Shown: one piece after another, positions 27,166 to 34,930 of the stretch
How the letters are laid out: each line of letters begins with the position of its first letter
Numbering within the stretch: the first letter of the stretch is position 1
NCBI GenBank assembly: GCA_050015275.1
Contig: JBEKBS010000010.1
Coordinates: 84,927-148,926, forward strand
Length of the DNA stretch: 64,000 bases
Direction of reading: 5' to 3'
Source of the DNA: DATKJS01 sp050015275
GTDB taxonomy: Bacteria > Acidobacteriota > Aminicenantia > Aminicenantales > Saccharicenantaceae
The notes under the pieces: model-generated
Told to the model about the DNA's origin: nothing
Database searches by the model: none
What the model saw: only the letters and a program-made list of their open reading frames with translations
Made by a program: the position numbers and the translations under genes

Positions 27166-27194
27166 TTGTCTTGGCCGGGCCTCTGTGCTATAAT
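27166..27194 (+). promoter_or_regulatory. Promoter of the DUF2892-copA locus
   Basis: TTGTCT (27166-27171), 17-bp spacer, TATAAT (27189-27194). Start predicted near 27201, giving a leader of about 12 nt that contains AAGGAG. Confidence 0.65.
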
Positions 27195-27212
27195 TCTGTA
27201 AAGGAGTCACAG

Positions 27213-27446
27213 ATGAAATGCAACATGAGTACTCTTGACCGGATCCTCCGCCTTATCGTCGTTGCGGCCATCGCGGTCTTCTTCTTTCTGGGGATGTTGA
27301 CCGGCGTCGCCGGCATCGTCCTGGGGGTTCTGGCCGTGATTCTCTTCCTGACCAGCGTCGTGGGCGTTTGCCCGGTCTATTGGATTTTCTCGACAGGAAC
27401 GAAGAAGGCCTGCGAGGTCGAACCGAAAGGTCCTGACACGGTTTAG
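27213..27446 (+). CDS. Small DUF2892/YgaP-TM-like membrane protein
   Basis: 77 aa. The N-terminal MSTLDRILRLIVVAAIA matches the DUF2892 pattern (short amphipathic start, then two helices, about 14-32 and 34-52), followed by VGVCPVYWIFSTGTKKAC with two cysteines. ATG 27213 follows AAGGAG; the longer frame upstream is antisense to yebC. Such proteins often accompany rhodanese, thioredoxin or metal-homeostasis genes. Its place between a palindrome-controlled promoter and a copper ATPase suggests a metal or thiol stress role, which is inference. Confidence 0.8.
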   Translation: MKCNMSTLDRILRLIVVAAIAVFFFLGMLTGVAGIVLGVLAVILFLTSVVGVCPVYWIFSTGTKKACEVEPKGPDTV

Positions 27447-27579
27447 TTCTTCAATCGCCCCTCTGGGTGCGTACCAACGCGGGCATCGCGCGGGTCAGGG
27501 GGGTCCATCCGGCTGATATCAGTTGGCCGCTCCGTTGCCCGGGGAGGGCTGGCTGAGGGCGGTTTCCAAAGGAGGGCGG

Positions 27580-29823
27580 ATGGCTAGAGACCCCGTCTGC
27601 GGGATGGGGGTCGGGGAGGATCGGGCCGAACTTCCCATCCTGGGGATGAGTTGCGCCGGCTGCGCCGTCAACGTCGAGCGCGGACTCCGGGACGTCCCCG
27701 GCGTCCGAGAGGCGAACGTCAACTTCGCCACGGCCCGGGCGACCGTCCTTTTCGACCCAACGCTCGTCGACACGAAAACCCTTATCAACGTCGTCAGGGA
27801 AGCCGGGTACGACGTTGCTGCGAGCGTCGATGCGGTGAAGCTCCTCAAGGAAAAAGAGGACACAACCGTCCGGAGCAAGGTCATTGCGGGAAGTGTCCTG
27901 GCGGCTCTGATCTTTCTGGGCAGCATGAGGCACTGGTTCCCCTGGACGCCGGCCTTCCTCAAGAGTTTCTTCGTCCTCTGGGCCCTGGCGACGCCCGTCC
28001 AGTTCATCATGGGCGCTCAGTTCTACCGCGGCGCCTGGGTTGCCTTCCGTCACCGGGCCGCCGATATGAACACCCTCATCGCTGTCGGCACGTCCGCCGC
28101 TTATCTCACCAGCGCGGCGGCGACCCTTTTCCCGTCGCTTTTCCGCACGGCCGGACTCGCCCCGGATGTCTACTTCGACACGTCGGCGGTCATCATCGTC
28201 CTCATCCTCTTCGGCCGGATGCTCGAGGCCCGGGCCAAGGGCCGGACCTCGGAGGCCATCGGGAGGCTCATGCGGCTCCAGCCCAAGACGGCCCGCGTCC
28301 TGAGGGACGGCGCGGAGCAGGATGTCCCGATCGATGAGGTCCAGGTCGGCGACTCCGTCATCGTCCGCCCCGGAGAGAAGATCCCCGTGGACGGGACCGT
28401 CCTCGAAGGCCGGTCGGCCGTCGACGAATCGATGATCACCGGGGAGAGCCTGCCGGTGGACAAGGGGCCGGGAGCGGCGGTCATCGGGGCCACCATCAAC
28501 AAGCTGGGAAGCTTCACCTTCCGGGCCGCGAAGGTCGGCAAGGACACGGCCCTGGCCCAGATCATCAGGCTCGTGGATGATGCCCAGGGGGCCAAGGCCC
28601 CGATCCAGCGGCTCGCGGACCGGATCGCCGGCTATTTCGTCCCGGTCGTCATCTCCATCTCCATCGTCACCTTCGTCATCTGGTACGATTTCGGGCCGCC
28701 GCCCCGCCTGACCTTCGCCCTCCTGAATTTCGTGGCCGTCATGATCATTGCCTGCCCTTGCGCCCTGGGTCTGGCAACCCCGACGGCCGTCATGGTCGGG
28801 ACGGGGAAGGGCGCGGAGAGGGGAATCCTCATCAAGAGCGGCGAAAGCCTGGAAACGGCCCACAAGGTCGACACCGTCGTCTTCGACAAGACCGGGACCC
28901 TGACCAACGGCGAGCCGTTGGTCACCGACGTCATCCCCGCCGCTGGGTACGGTCCCGATGAGGTCCTAGCCCTGGCTGGGGGCGCCGAGAGAATGTCGGA
29001 GCATCCTCTGGGCCAAGCCATTTTTCTCAGGGCTCGGGAATCGGGCGTCTCCCTCGAAGCGCCGTCCGAATTCCGGGCGCTGGAAGGCCTGGGCGTCGAA
29101 GCCCAGGTTGCCGGGCGGAAGATCGTGGTCGGAAGCCTCAAGCTCGCCCGCCAGGCGGGGGCCGATCCCGATAGCCTCGTGTTGCGGGCGGAGGAACTGG
29201 CGCTCGAGGGAAAGACGAGCGCCTTCGTCATCGTTGACGGGAAGCCTGCCGGACTCCTGGCTGTCGCCGACACTCTCAAGAACAGCTCGGCGGCCGCCAT
29301 TGGCAAGCTCAGGAACATGGGCCTTGACGTCGTCATGCTCACGGGAGACGGCTGCGGGGCGGCCCAGGCGATAGCCCGGAAAGCCGGCATCGACGTTGTC
29401 ATCCCGGAGGTCCTCCCGGGCGAGAAGGCGAGCGTCATCAGGAAGCTCCAGTCCGAGGGCCGGAAGGTGGCCATGGTGGGCGACGGGATCAACGACGCGC
29501 CGGCCCTGGCCCAGGCCGATCTCGGGATCGCCATCGGCACGGGGACCGACGTGGCCATGGAATCCTCCGACATCACTTTGATCTCGGGCGATATCGCGGG
29601 CGTCCCCGCGGCCATCGAGCTCAGCCGCCGGACGATCCGGACCATCCGGCAGAACCTCTTCTGGGCCTTCTTCTACAACGTCGTCGGGATCCCTGTCGCG
29701 GCCGGGGCCCTGTACCCCGTCCTCGGTGTCCTCCTCGATCCCATGATCGCTTCGGCGGCCATGGCCTTCAGCTCGGTTTCGGTCGTTTCCAATTCACTGC
29801 GCCTCAGGCGCGCCAGGATCTGA
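27580..29823 (+). CDS. copA: Copper-type P1B ATPase
   Basis: 747 aa. ATG 27580 follows AGGAGGG. Order: a short YHS-like motif DPVCGM (4-9), a heavy-metal-associated domain with CAGC (Cys25, Cys28), the transmembrane region with CPC at 392-394 (IIACPCALGLATPTA), phosphorylation site DKTGT (Asp436), the SEHPLG nucleotide-binding motif, GDGINDAPAL, and a last helix pair with YNVVGIPVAAG and MAFSSVSVVSNSLR. CPC plus the last-helix pattern indicate Cu(I) export (P1B-1). It follows the DUF2892 gene after 133 nt with no clear promoter of its own, and precedes a 33-aa membrane protein. Confidence 0.93.
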   Translation: MARDPVCGMGVGEDRAELPILGMSCAGCAVNVERGLRDVPGVREANVNFATARATVLFDPTLVDTKTLINVVREAGYDVAASVDAVKLLKEKEDTTVRSKVIAGSVLAALIFLGSMRHWFPWTPAFLKSFFVLWALATPVQFIMGAQFYRGAWVAFRHRAADMNTLIAVGTSAAYLTSAAATLFPSLFRTAGLAPDVYFDTSAVIIVLILFGRMLEARAKGRTSEAIGRLMRLQPKTARVLRDGAEQDVPIDEVQVGDSVIVRPGEKIPVDGTVLEGRSAVDESMITGESLPVDKGPGAAVIGATINKLGSFTFRAAKVGKDTALAQIIRLVDDAQGAKAPIQRLADRIAGYFVPVVISISIVTFVIWYDFGPPPRLTFALLNFVAVMIIACPCALGLATPTAVMVGTGKGAERGILIKSGESLETAHKVDTVVFDKTGTLTNGEPLVTDVIPAAGYGPDEVLALAGGAERMSEHPLGQAIFLRARESGVSLEAPSEFRALEGLGVEAQVAGRKIVVGSLKLARQAGADPDSLVLRAEELALEGKTSAFVIVDGKPAGLLAVADTLKNSSAAAIGKLRNMGLDVVMLTGDGCGAAQAIARKAGIDVVIPEVLPGEKASVIRKLQSEGRKVAMVGDGINDAPALAQADLGIAIGTGTDVAMESSDITLISGDIAGVPAAIELSRRTIRTIRQNLFWAFFYNVVGIPVAAGALYPVLGVLLDPMIASAAMAFSSVSVVSNSLRLRRARI

Positions 29824-29837
29824 GCGGGCGGAATGTC

Positions 29838-29939
29838 ATGGCGCAGAGGATCATCGTCACCGCGGCCGGACTCCTCCTCCTCGTGGGAGTCAACTGGTAT
29901 TTTCTTATCTCCGGCCGGAAGAAGGCGGGCCGCCGCTGA
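29838..29939 (+). CDS. 33-aa single-helix membrane protein downstream of copA
   Basis: Begins 14 nt after the copA stop. One hydrophobic helix (about residues 5-24) containing GVNWYF, then a basic tail SGRKKAGRR that would stay in the cytoplasm. A GGGCGGAA purine-rich stretch precedes the ATG. The helix resembles the N-terminal anchor of small cupredoxin-domain proteins often encoded beside copper ATPases, but no cupredoxin domain follows. Could be a small regulatory subunit of the ATPase or a remnant. Coding nature is likely but unproven. Confidence 0.55.
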   Translation: MAQRIIVTAAGLLLLVGVNWYFLISGRKKAGRR

Positions 29940-30794
29940 TCAGAACTTGAACCGGAGCGACAGGCCCAGCCTGAGATAGGACGGGTCGACCCTGATCGTG
30001 CCCAGGCTGAGGGCGCTCTCGATCGGCTCGACGGGGTCGGTCAGGCCCTGGTTCGGTGAGACATGCATCCTGAAGTCCGTCCTGGAGCTCAGGAAATAGC
30101 GGACGTCCAGGCCGACGATGATGGTCCGCATCACGGTGTAGGCCAGCTCGCCCCCCAGGTTGATCCCGAAGGTCGTCTTGGGCCCGAAATCGTAAACCAG
30201 CTGGTAGGTCTTGATATAGAGGGTGTCAACATCGGCGTTCTGCTCGAGCCGGAAGCTCCAGAAGCCCATCGGCGTGGCCTCGCCCTTGAGATAGAAGACG
30301 GTCGCGCCGCCCGAGAGGTTGAAGGCCAGGTCCATGGACAGAGGAAAGCGGACGAGACCGTTCAGACTGTAGGTCGTCTCGATGAAGTCACCCTTCGAGT
30401 CGGGCCAGGCGTCCTGCCGGGCGTAGGTGCGGGCGCCTGTCGTCGTGTAGTTCAGATTCACGTCATAATCCGAATTGGTCCCTCCGAGGCTCGGCCGGAA
30501 ATAGTCCACCAGGACCTGGACCCCGGCGGTCTCGCCGACGAAAACGTTGAGGAACCCCGACATGCCTGAGCCGATATTCCCCCTCAAGTGGACCGTCTGC
30601 GACGCCGAGCTGCTGACATAGTTGGCGACGGGAGTCATCGGCGGGGCGAACTGATTTACGTACGACGTGCTGAGTGCCGGGGCGACGAGCGACCAGCCGA
30701 AGCCCAGCTCGGCCTTGATATCGGCCCCCAGGGGTCCGGTCAAGGCCAGGGCCATCAAAAATATAGAAACCCCTAATGAGCGGAGATCTCGCAT
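29940..30794 (-). CDS. Outer-membrane beta-barrel protein
   Basis: 284 aa. ATG 30794 gives a signal peptide (LGVSIFLMALALTGPLGAD) and has GGAGG 8 nt upstream. The mature part is made of alternating strands with aromatic girdles (GFGWSLVAP, VQVLVDYFRPS, TTYSLNGLVRFPL, IIVGLDVRYFLSS) and ends LRLGLSLRFKF; a C-terminal phenylalanine is the usual recognition signal for the Bam complex. Family not recognised. Convergent with copA and separated from pfk by 56 bp. Confidence 0.75.
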   Translation of the reverse strand: MRDLRSLGVSIFLMALALTGPLGADIKAELGFGWSLVAPALSTSYVNQFAPPMTPVANYVSSSASQTVHLRGNIGSGMSGFLNVFVGETAGVQVLVDYFRPSLGGTNSDYDVNLNYTTTGARTYARQDAWPDSKGDFIETTYSLNGLVRFPLSMDLAFNLSGGATVFYLKGEATPMGFWSFRLEQNADVDTLYIKTYQLVYDFGPKTTFGINLGGELAYTVMRTIIVGLDVRYFLSSRTDFRMHVSPNQGLTDPVEPIESALSLGTIRVDPSYLRLGLSLRFKF

Positions 30795-30850
30795 GTGCGC
30801 CGCCTCCTTCCTCGGGGAGAAGGTTAGCACGGCCGCGGGGACCCGTCAAT

Positions 30851-31879
30851 CTATCCGAAGAAAACCTTGGCCGTGGCGTAGAGGTCTTCGTCGACGGTTT
30901 TGGTCTGGGCCAGGGCTTCGGCCAGGGGAACGGAGACGATCCTGTTCCCCTGGAGCGCGGCCATCCGTCCGAATTCCTCTTTCTTGACCATGTCGATCGC
31001 CGCGATGCCGAGCCGTGTCGCGAGGACGCGGTCGAAAGCCGTCGGCGTGCCGCCGCGCTGGATGTGGCCGAGGACCGTCACGCGAGTCTCGATCCCCGTC
31101 CGCTTCTCGATCTCCTTGGCGAGGACGTTGCCGATCCCGCCGAGACGGACATGGCCGAAGGCGTCCTTCTCTTCCGTCTGAGTGATCAGGGTGGCATCTT
31201 TGGGCTGGGCGCCCTCCGCGACGACGACAATGCTGAAGAGCTTGCCCCGTTCCCGGCGCTTGAGGATCTGGGAGCAGATCTCCGGCATGTCGAAGGGGAA
31301 TTCGGGGATGAGGATGATGTCGGCCCCGCCGGCGAGGCCGCCCTCGACGGCGATCCAACCGGCGTGCCGGCCCATGACCTCGACAACCATGACCCGGTGA
31401 TGGGCCTCGGCCGTCGTATGGAGCCGGTCCAGGGCCTCCGTGACCACGGTGATGGCGGTGTCGAAACCGAACGTGTAATCCGTGCCGGCAAGGTCGTTGT
31501 CGATCGTTTTCGGGACGCCGACCAAGCGGAGCCCCCGCTCGTGGAGTTTGAGCCCGACTCCGAGCGTGTCCTCGCCGCCGACGACGATGACAGCGTCCAT
31601 TTCGAACTTCTCGACCTGGGAAAAGATCTTCCCCACCCCGTCCTCGACCTTGAAGGGGTTTGTCCGGGAGGTGCCGAGGATGGTCCCGCCGCGGGGCAGG
31701 ATGCCCGAGATGGCCCCCAGGTCCAGGGGAATGATCCTGCCCTCGATGAGCCCCTGCCAGCCGTTCTTGATGCCGAGAACGTCGTAGCCGTGGACGGTGA
31801 TGCCCTTGCGGACGACGGCGCGGATGACGGCGTTGAGGCCGGGACAATCTCCGCCGCCGGTCAGGATTCCTACTCTCAT
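30851..31879 (-). CDS. 6-phosphofructokinase, residues of the PPi-dependent type
   Basis: 342 aa; phosphorylates fructose 6-phosphate in glycolysis. ATG 31879 gives the standard N-terminus MRVGILTGGGDCPGLNAVIR and is preceded by GGGAGGAG. At positions matching E. coli numbering exactly, the protein has Asp104 (GGEDT) and Lys124 (PKTIDND) instead of Gly104 and Gly124. This Asp/Lys pair is the established marker of pyrophosphate-dependent enzymes, so a reversible PPi-PFK is likely. Catalytic Asp127/Asp129 (TIDND) are kept. Some group III enzymes with mixed residues use ATP, so a biochemical test is needed to settle the donor. Confidence 0.88.
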   Translation of the reverse strand: MRVGILTGGGDCPGLNAVIRAVVRKGITVHGYDVLGIKNGWQGLIEGRIIPLDLGAISGILPRGGTILGTSRTNPFKVEDGVGKIFSQVEKFEMDAVIVVGGEDTLGVGLKLHERGLRLVGVPKTIDNDLAGTDYTFGFDTAITVVTEALDRLHTTAEAHHRVMVVEVMGRHAGWIAVEGGLAGGADIILIPEFPFDMPEICSQILKRRERGKLFSIVVVAEGAQPKDATLITQTEEKDAFGHVRLGGIGNVLAKEIEKRTGIETRVTVLGHIQRGGTPTAFDRVLATRLGIAAIDMVKKEEFGRMAALQGNRIVSVPLAEALAQTKTVDEDLYATAKVFFG

Positions 31880-31931
31880 GCCTTTCTCCTCCCGTGGGAT
31901 GTGGCCGTTCTCCAGGAGAAAAACCGCGGGA

Positions 31932-31960
31932 ATTATACACTTCACGGGGGCCCGCATCAA
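31932..31960 (-). promoter_or_regulatory. Promoter of the phosphofructokinase gene
   Basis: Minus strand TTGATG (31955-31960), 17-bp spacer, perfect TATAAT (31932-31937). Leader about 45 nt with a strong GGAGGAG ribosome site. Confidence 0.65.
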
Positions 31961-32127
31961 GCGCCAATGGCAAGCCACGAAGCGGCTGCGAATGAACTGC
32001 ACTTGTCCAGCCTTCCTCATCCCGGGGCTTGACCATCCCGGCGGAATACTTTATATCATAAGAGTTCAGCCGACCTCATGGGCCCGTGACCCGGCGGCGC
32101 TGGGCCAAGCCTCGAGTGGAGGGAAAG

Positions 32128-33018
32128 ATGCCAGCCAAGATCATCAGCGGCAAGGATGTCTCCTGCCAGATCCGTGAAGAGCTCAAGGGCCGGGCGGCCA
32201 GGCTAAAAGAAAGAGGGGTCATCCCGGGATTGGCGGTCGTCCTCGTCGGGGAAGATCCGGCCTCGGTCTCGTATGTGACGGCCAAGGCCAAGGCCGCCGA
32301 AGAGATCGGCATCTTCGAGACGACGATCCGGATGCCCGCGACGACCTCCGAGGCGGAGATCCTGAAGGCAGTCGATGAGTTGAACCGCGACGGCCGATAC
32401 AACGGGTTCCTCGTTCAGGTCCCGCTCCCGAAGCACGTCAGTGCGGAAAGAGTCGTCAACCTCATTTCCCCGGATAAGGACGTTGATGGGTGGCACCCCG
32501 TTAATGTTGGCAAGATGCTGCGCGGCGAGCCGTGCCCTCTTCCATGCACGCCCTACGGCGTCGTCCAGCTGCTCATGCGGAGCGGCTACAGCCCGGAGGG
32601 AAAGCACGTCGTCATCTGCGGCCGGAGCAACATCGTCGGCAAGCCGTTGGCCGCGATGCTTATCCAAAAGAAAAAGGGTGCCAACGCGACGGTAACGGTC
32701 TGCCACACGGGAACCCCGAATATGGCCAAATACACACTCCAGGCTGATATCCTTGTCGCGGCCATGGGCGTGCCGCGCGTCATTAAGGCGGACATGGTCC
32801 CCCGCGGGTGCGTTGTCATTGATGTGGGAAACACCAGGATCGAGGATCCGACAGCGGCCAAGGGTTTCCGGTTCGTCGGCGACTGCGATTTCGAGCCGAT
32901 CAAAGAGAAGGCCGAGGCCATCACCCCCGTCCCCGGCGGCGTCGGCCCGATGACTGTGACCATGTTGATGATGAATACGATCGAGGCCGCGGAAAGGAAG
33001 GCCGGCCTTGTCCCCTAG
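32128..33018 (+). CDS. folD: Bifunctional methylene-THF dehydrogenase / methenyl-THF cyclohydrolase
   Basis: 296 aa, usual length. ATG 32128 follows GGAGGG; the upstream extension TRRRWAKPRVEG is not conserved in type. Motifs: SYVTAKAKAAEEIG with the catalytic lysine region, VQVPLPKH, DKDVDGWHPVN, the Rossmann segment VVICGRSNIVGKPLA, and PVPGGVGPMTV. Interconverts one-carbon folates with NADP(H). The AIR-synthase-like gene follows after 15 nt. Confidence 0.96.
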   Translation: MPAKIISGKDVSCQIREELKGRAARLKERGVIPGLAVVLVGEDPASVSYVTAKAKAAEEIGIFETTIRMPATTSEAEILKAVDELNRDGRYNGFLVQVPLPKHVSAERVVNLISPDKDVDGWHPVNVGKMLRGEPCPLPCTPYGVVQLLMRSGYSPEGKHVVICGRSNIVGKPLAAMLIQKKKGANATVTVCHTGTPNMAKYTLQADILVAAMGVPRVIKADMVPRGCVVIDVGNTRIEDPTAAKGFRFVGDCDFEPIKEKAEAITPVPGGVGPMTVTMLMMNTIEAAERKAGLVP

Positions 33019-33033
33019 GACTTTCGGAGCTTC

Positions 33034-34068
33034 ATGAAAATCGGGAAGATCGATGACGCCACGTTCCGCGCCCTCATCCTGGGGCGGCTCGGCAAGAAGG
33101 ACCCGACGGTCGTCGTCCCTCCGATGGCCGGCGTCGACGCGGGCGTCGTCGACCTGGGCGGGGGGAAGGTCCTGGTGGTCGCCGAGGACCCGATCTTCAC
33201 CATGCCCCGGCTTCCCCTCGAAACGTTCGGCTGGTTCACGGTCCATATCGGGGCGAGCGACGTGGCCGTCATGGGGGTCAAGCCCAGGTACATGACATAT
33301 TCGCTCTTGCTGCCGCCCGAGACGGGAGCCGGGGATCTCACGGCCATCGTCGATTCCATCCACCAAGCGGCCCTCGGCCTCGGGATCGCCATCGTCGGGG
33401 GCCACACCGGATTTTACCCAGGGTTTGCCGCGCCGACCATCGGAGGGATCACGGTCTTCGCCGTGGCCCGCAAGGGCGAATACGTCACGCCCGCCGGAGC
33501 GAAACCCGGGGACGAAGTCATCCTGACGAAGGGGCCGGCCATCGAGACGGCCGGACTCCTGGCCGCCCTGCGGGAGGAGGAGCTCCTGGCGGCGCACCCG
33601 GCGGCATCGGTTGAGAAGGCCAAGGCGCTCTGTTTTGAAATGAGTGTCGTCTCGGACGCCCTGACGGCCAAGGCCGCGGGCGGGGTGACCGCCATGCACG
33701 ACGCCACCGAAGGCGGAGTCATCGGCGGGCTCTTCGAGATCGCCGCGGCCAGCGGCGTCGGCATGGAGGTCGATGAATCGCTGTTCGTCTACCCCGACGA
33801 GGTCCGGATGGTGTGCGAAACGTTCGGGATCGACCCCGTGCGGGCCATCGCCGAGGGCAGCCTTCTCATCACCGCCCGGCCCGGGGCTTCCGGCAGGATC
33901 ATCGCCAGCTTGAAAAGAAAAAAGATCGCCGCATCGGTCATCGGGAGGGTCGACGCCGACCCCCGCCGGCGGAGGCTGAAACGGCGGGACGGCCGGGTCG
34001 TCCCCCTGGCCATCCCGGACCAGGACCCCTTCTGGCCCGCGTTTTTCAAGGGACTGGAAAACGCCTGA
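33034..34068 (+). CDS. AIR synthase-related protein (HypE/ThiL/SelD-like fold)
   Basis: 344 aa. The N-terminal half has GVDAGVVDLG and a HIGASDVAVMGVKPRYM motif, the C-terminal half HDATEGGVIGGLFEIA: the two domains of PurM-like ATP-binding proteins. HypE proteins end in a conserved PRIC cysteine; here the end is DPFWPAFFKGLENA, so it is not a canonical HypE. No hydrogenase-maturation genes are visible. Probably co-transcribed with folD. Substrate unknown. Confidence 0.8.
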   Translation: MKIGKIDDATFRALILGRLGKKDPTVVVPPMAGVDAGVVDLGGGKVLVVAEDPIFTMPRLPLETFGWFTVHIGASDVAVMGVKPRYMTYSLLLPPETGAGDLTAIVDSIHQAALGLGIAIVGGHTGFYPGFAAPTIGGITVFAVARKGEYVTPAGAKPGDEVILTKGPAIETAGLLAALREEELLAAHPAASVEKAKALCFEMSVVSDALTAKAAGGVTAMHDATEGGVIGGLFEIAAASGVGMEVDESLFVYPDEVRMVCETFGIDPVRAIAEGSLLITARPGASGRIIASLKRKKIAASVIGRVDADPRRRRLKRRDGRVVPLAIPDQDPFWPAFFKGLENA

Positions 34069-34162
34069 GCCCGGAAACGGTGGGCTCTGATAAAGAGGCC
34101 GTTTCCAAAAAATTCCCTTTCAGGGTTGGAGCGGAAGGAAGGGGGAGGCCCGGCCGGGAGGG

Positions 34163-34624
34163 TCAGCGGGTCCTGGCCTTGGCCTTATCCCGGGGCTTTT
34201 TCTTCTTTTTCTCGGCCATCTCGACAACGTCGCGGAGCGTGATGCCGTCAAAATAGTTCTTCAGCATCTCCGAGGCCCCCTTCCAGATATCGTAAGTCGC
34301 GCATGTCTCGATCCGGTCGCAGAAATCCGGATCCTCCATGCACTCGACCAGGCAGCAGCTTCCCTCGAGGGCGTAGAGGATCTCGCTGAGTTTGATCTCC
34401 CCGGGGTCACGGGCGAGCTTATAGCCGCCGCCGGCGCCCCGAGTGCTCTTGACCAAGCGGCTGATCTTAAGCGGGATAATGATCTGCTCGAGGTAGCGAA
34501 TGGAGATCTCCTCGTCGGCCGAGACGTCCCTGAGGATGACCGGCCTGTTGCCGTTCCCGTAGTGCTGGGCCAGGTTGAGCATCAGGCGGGTCCCGTAACG
34601 TCCCTTTGTCGAGAGCCTGATCAT
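34163..34624 (-). CDS. Rrf2-family (IscR-like) transcriptional regulator
   Basis: 153 aa. Starts MIRLSTKGRYGTRLMLNLA, the Rrf2 winged-helix N-terminus; recognition region about residues 38-60 (ISIRYLEQIIIPLKISRLV) and wing TRGAGGGYKLAR. Cysteines at 90, 91, 95, 102 and 108 include a C-x6-C-x5-C pattern that in IscR, NsrR and related proteins holds an Fe-S cluster. The C-terminus is very lysine-rich. AAGGAG precedes the ATG. It is divergent from iorA across 306 bp containing both promoters, so it may control the ior-acd genes in response to iron-sulfur or redox state. Confidence 0.9.
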   Translation of the reverse strand: MIRLSTKGRYGTRLMLNLAQHYGNGNRPVILRDVSADEEISIRYLEQIIIPLKISRLVKSTRGAGGGYKLARDPGEIKLSEILYALEGSCCLVECMEDPDFCDRIETCATYDIWKGASEMLKNYFDGITLRDVVEMAEKKKKKPRDKAKARTR

Positions 34625-34672
34625 GGTGGACTCCTTGGGGCAAGATTGAAAATACCGTCCCCCGCCAATCCT

Positions 34673-34701
34673 ATCTTAGTCCTCGGCACCGGCGATTTCA
34701 A
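34673..34701 (-). promoter_or_regulatory. Promoter of the Rrf2 regulator
   Basis: Minus strand TTGAAA (34696-34701), 17-bp spacer, TAAGAT (34673-34678); leader about 40 nt with AAGGAG. Confidence 0.55.
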
Positions 34702-34819
34702 CATAAATGTATAGGAATTATCTATTTACTAGTCTCAGCGAGGCCGGGGACACGCCGTCCCCTTCATCTGAGGCCCGGGCCCCTTGCAGCCTCCGGACGG
34801 GGGGATGGGTTCCCTCGTC

Positions 34820-34848
34820 TTGACACTCCGCGTGGCGGATTGTATCCT
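34820..34848 (+). promoter_or_regulatory. Promoter of iorA-iorB-acd with internal palindrome
   Basis: TTGACA (34820-34825), 17-bp spacer, TATCCT (34843-34848). The spacer holds TCCGC-GTG-GCGGA (34827-34839), a position where a repressor would block polymerase. Confidence 0.6.
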
Positions 34849-34930
34849 AGTGCTTCAACCCATGTTCGATGCGCCCGCTCTCTCTCCACCGTCCGCGCCG
34901 TCCGGAATAATCTAGAAACGGGGGATCTCC

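Larger units (their letters stand above)
34625..34930. other. Divergent regulatory region between Rrf2 gene and iorA
   Basis: 306 bp without a gene. Contains the minus-strand Rrf2 promoter (34673-34701) and the plus-strand iorA promoter (34820-34848). Between the iorA -35 and -10 boxes lies the perfect inverted repeat TCCGC-GTG-GCGGA (34827-34839), a possible operator. An AT-rich patch occupies about 34698-34735. Confidence 0.65.

Noticed and set aside
33034..34068. HypE hydrogenase-maturation protein
   Set aside because: Lacks the C-terminal cysteine motif of HypE and no other hyp genes are in the window; kept as AIR synthase-related.
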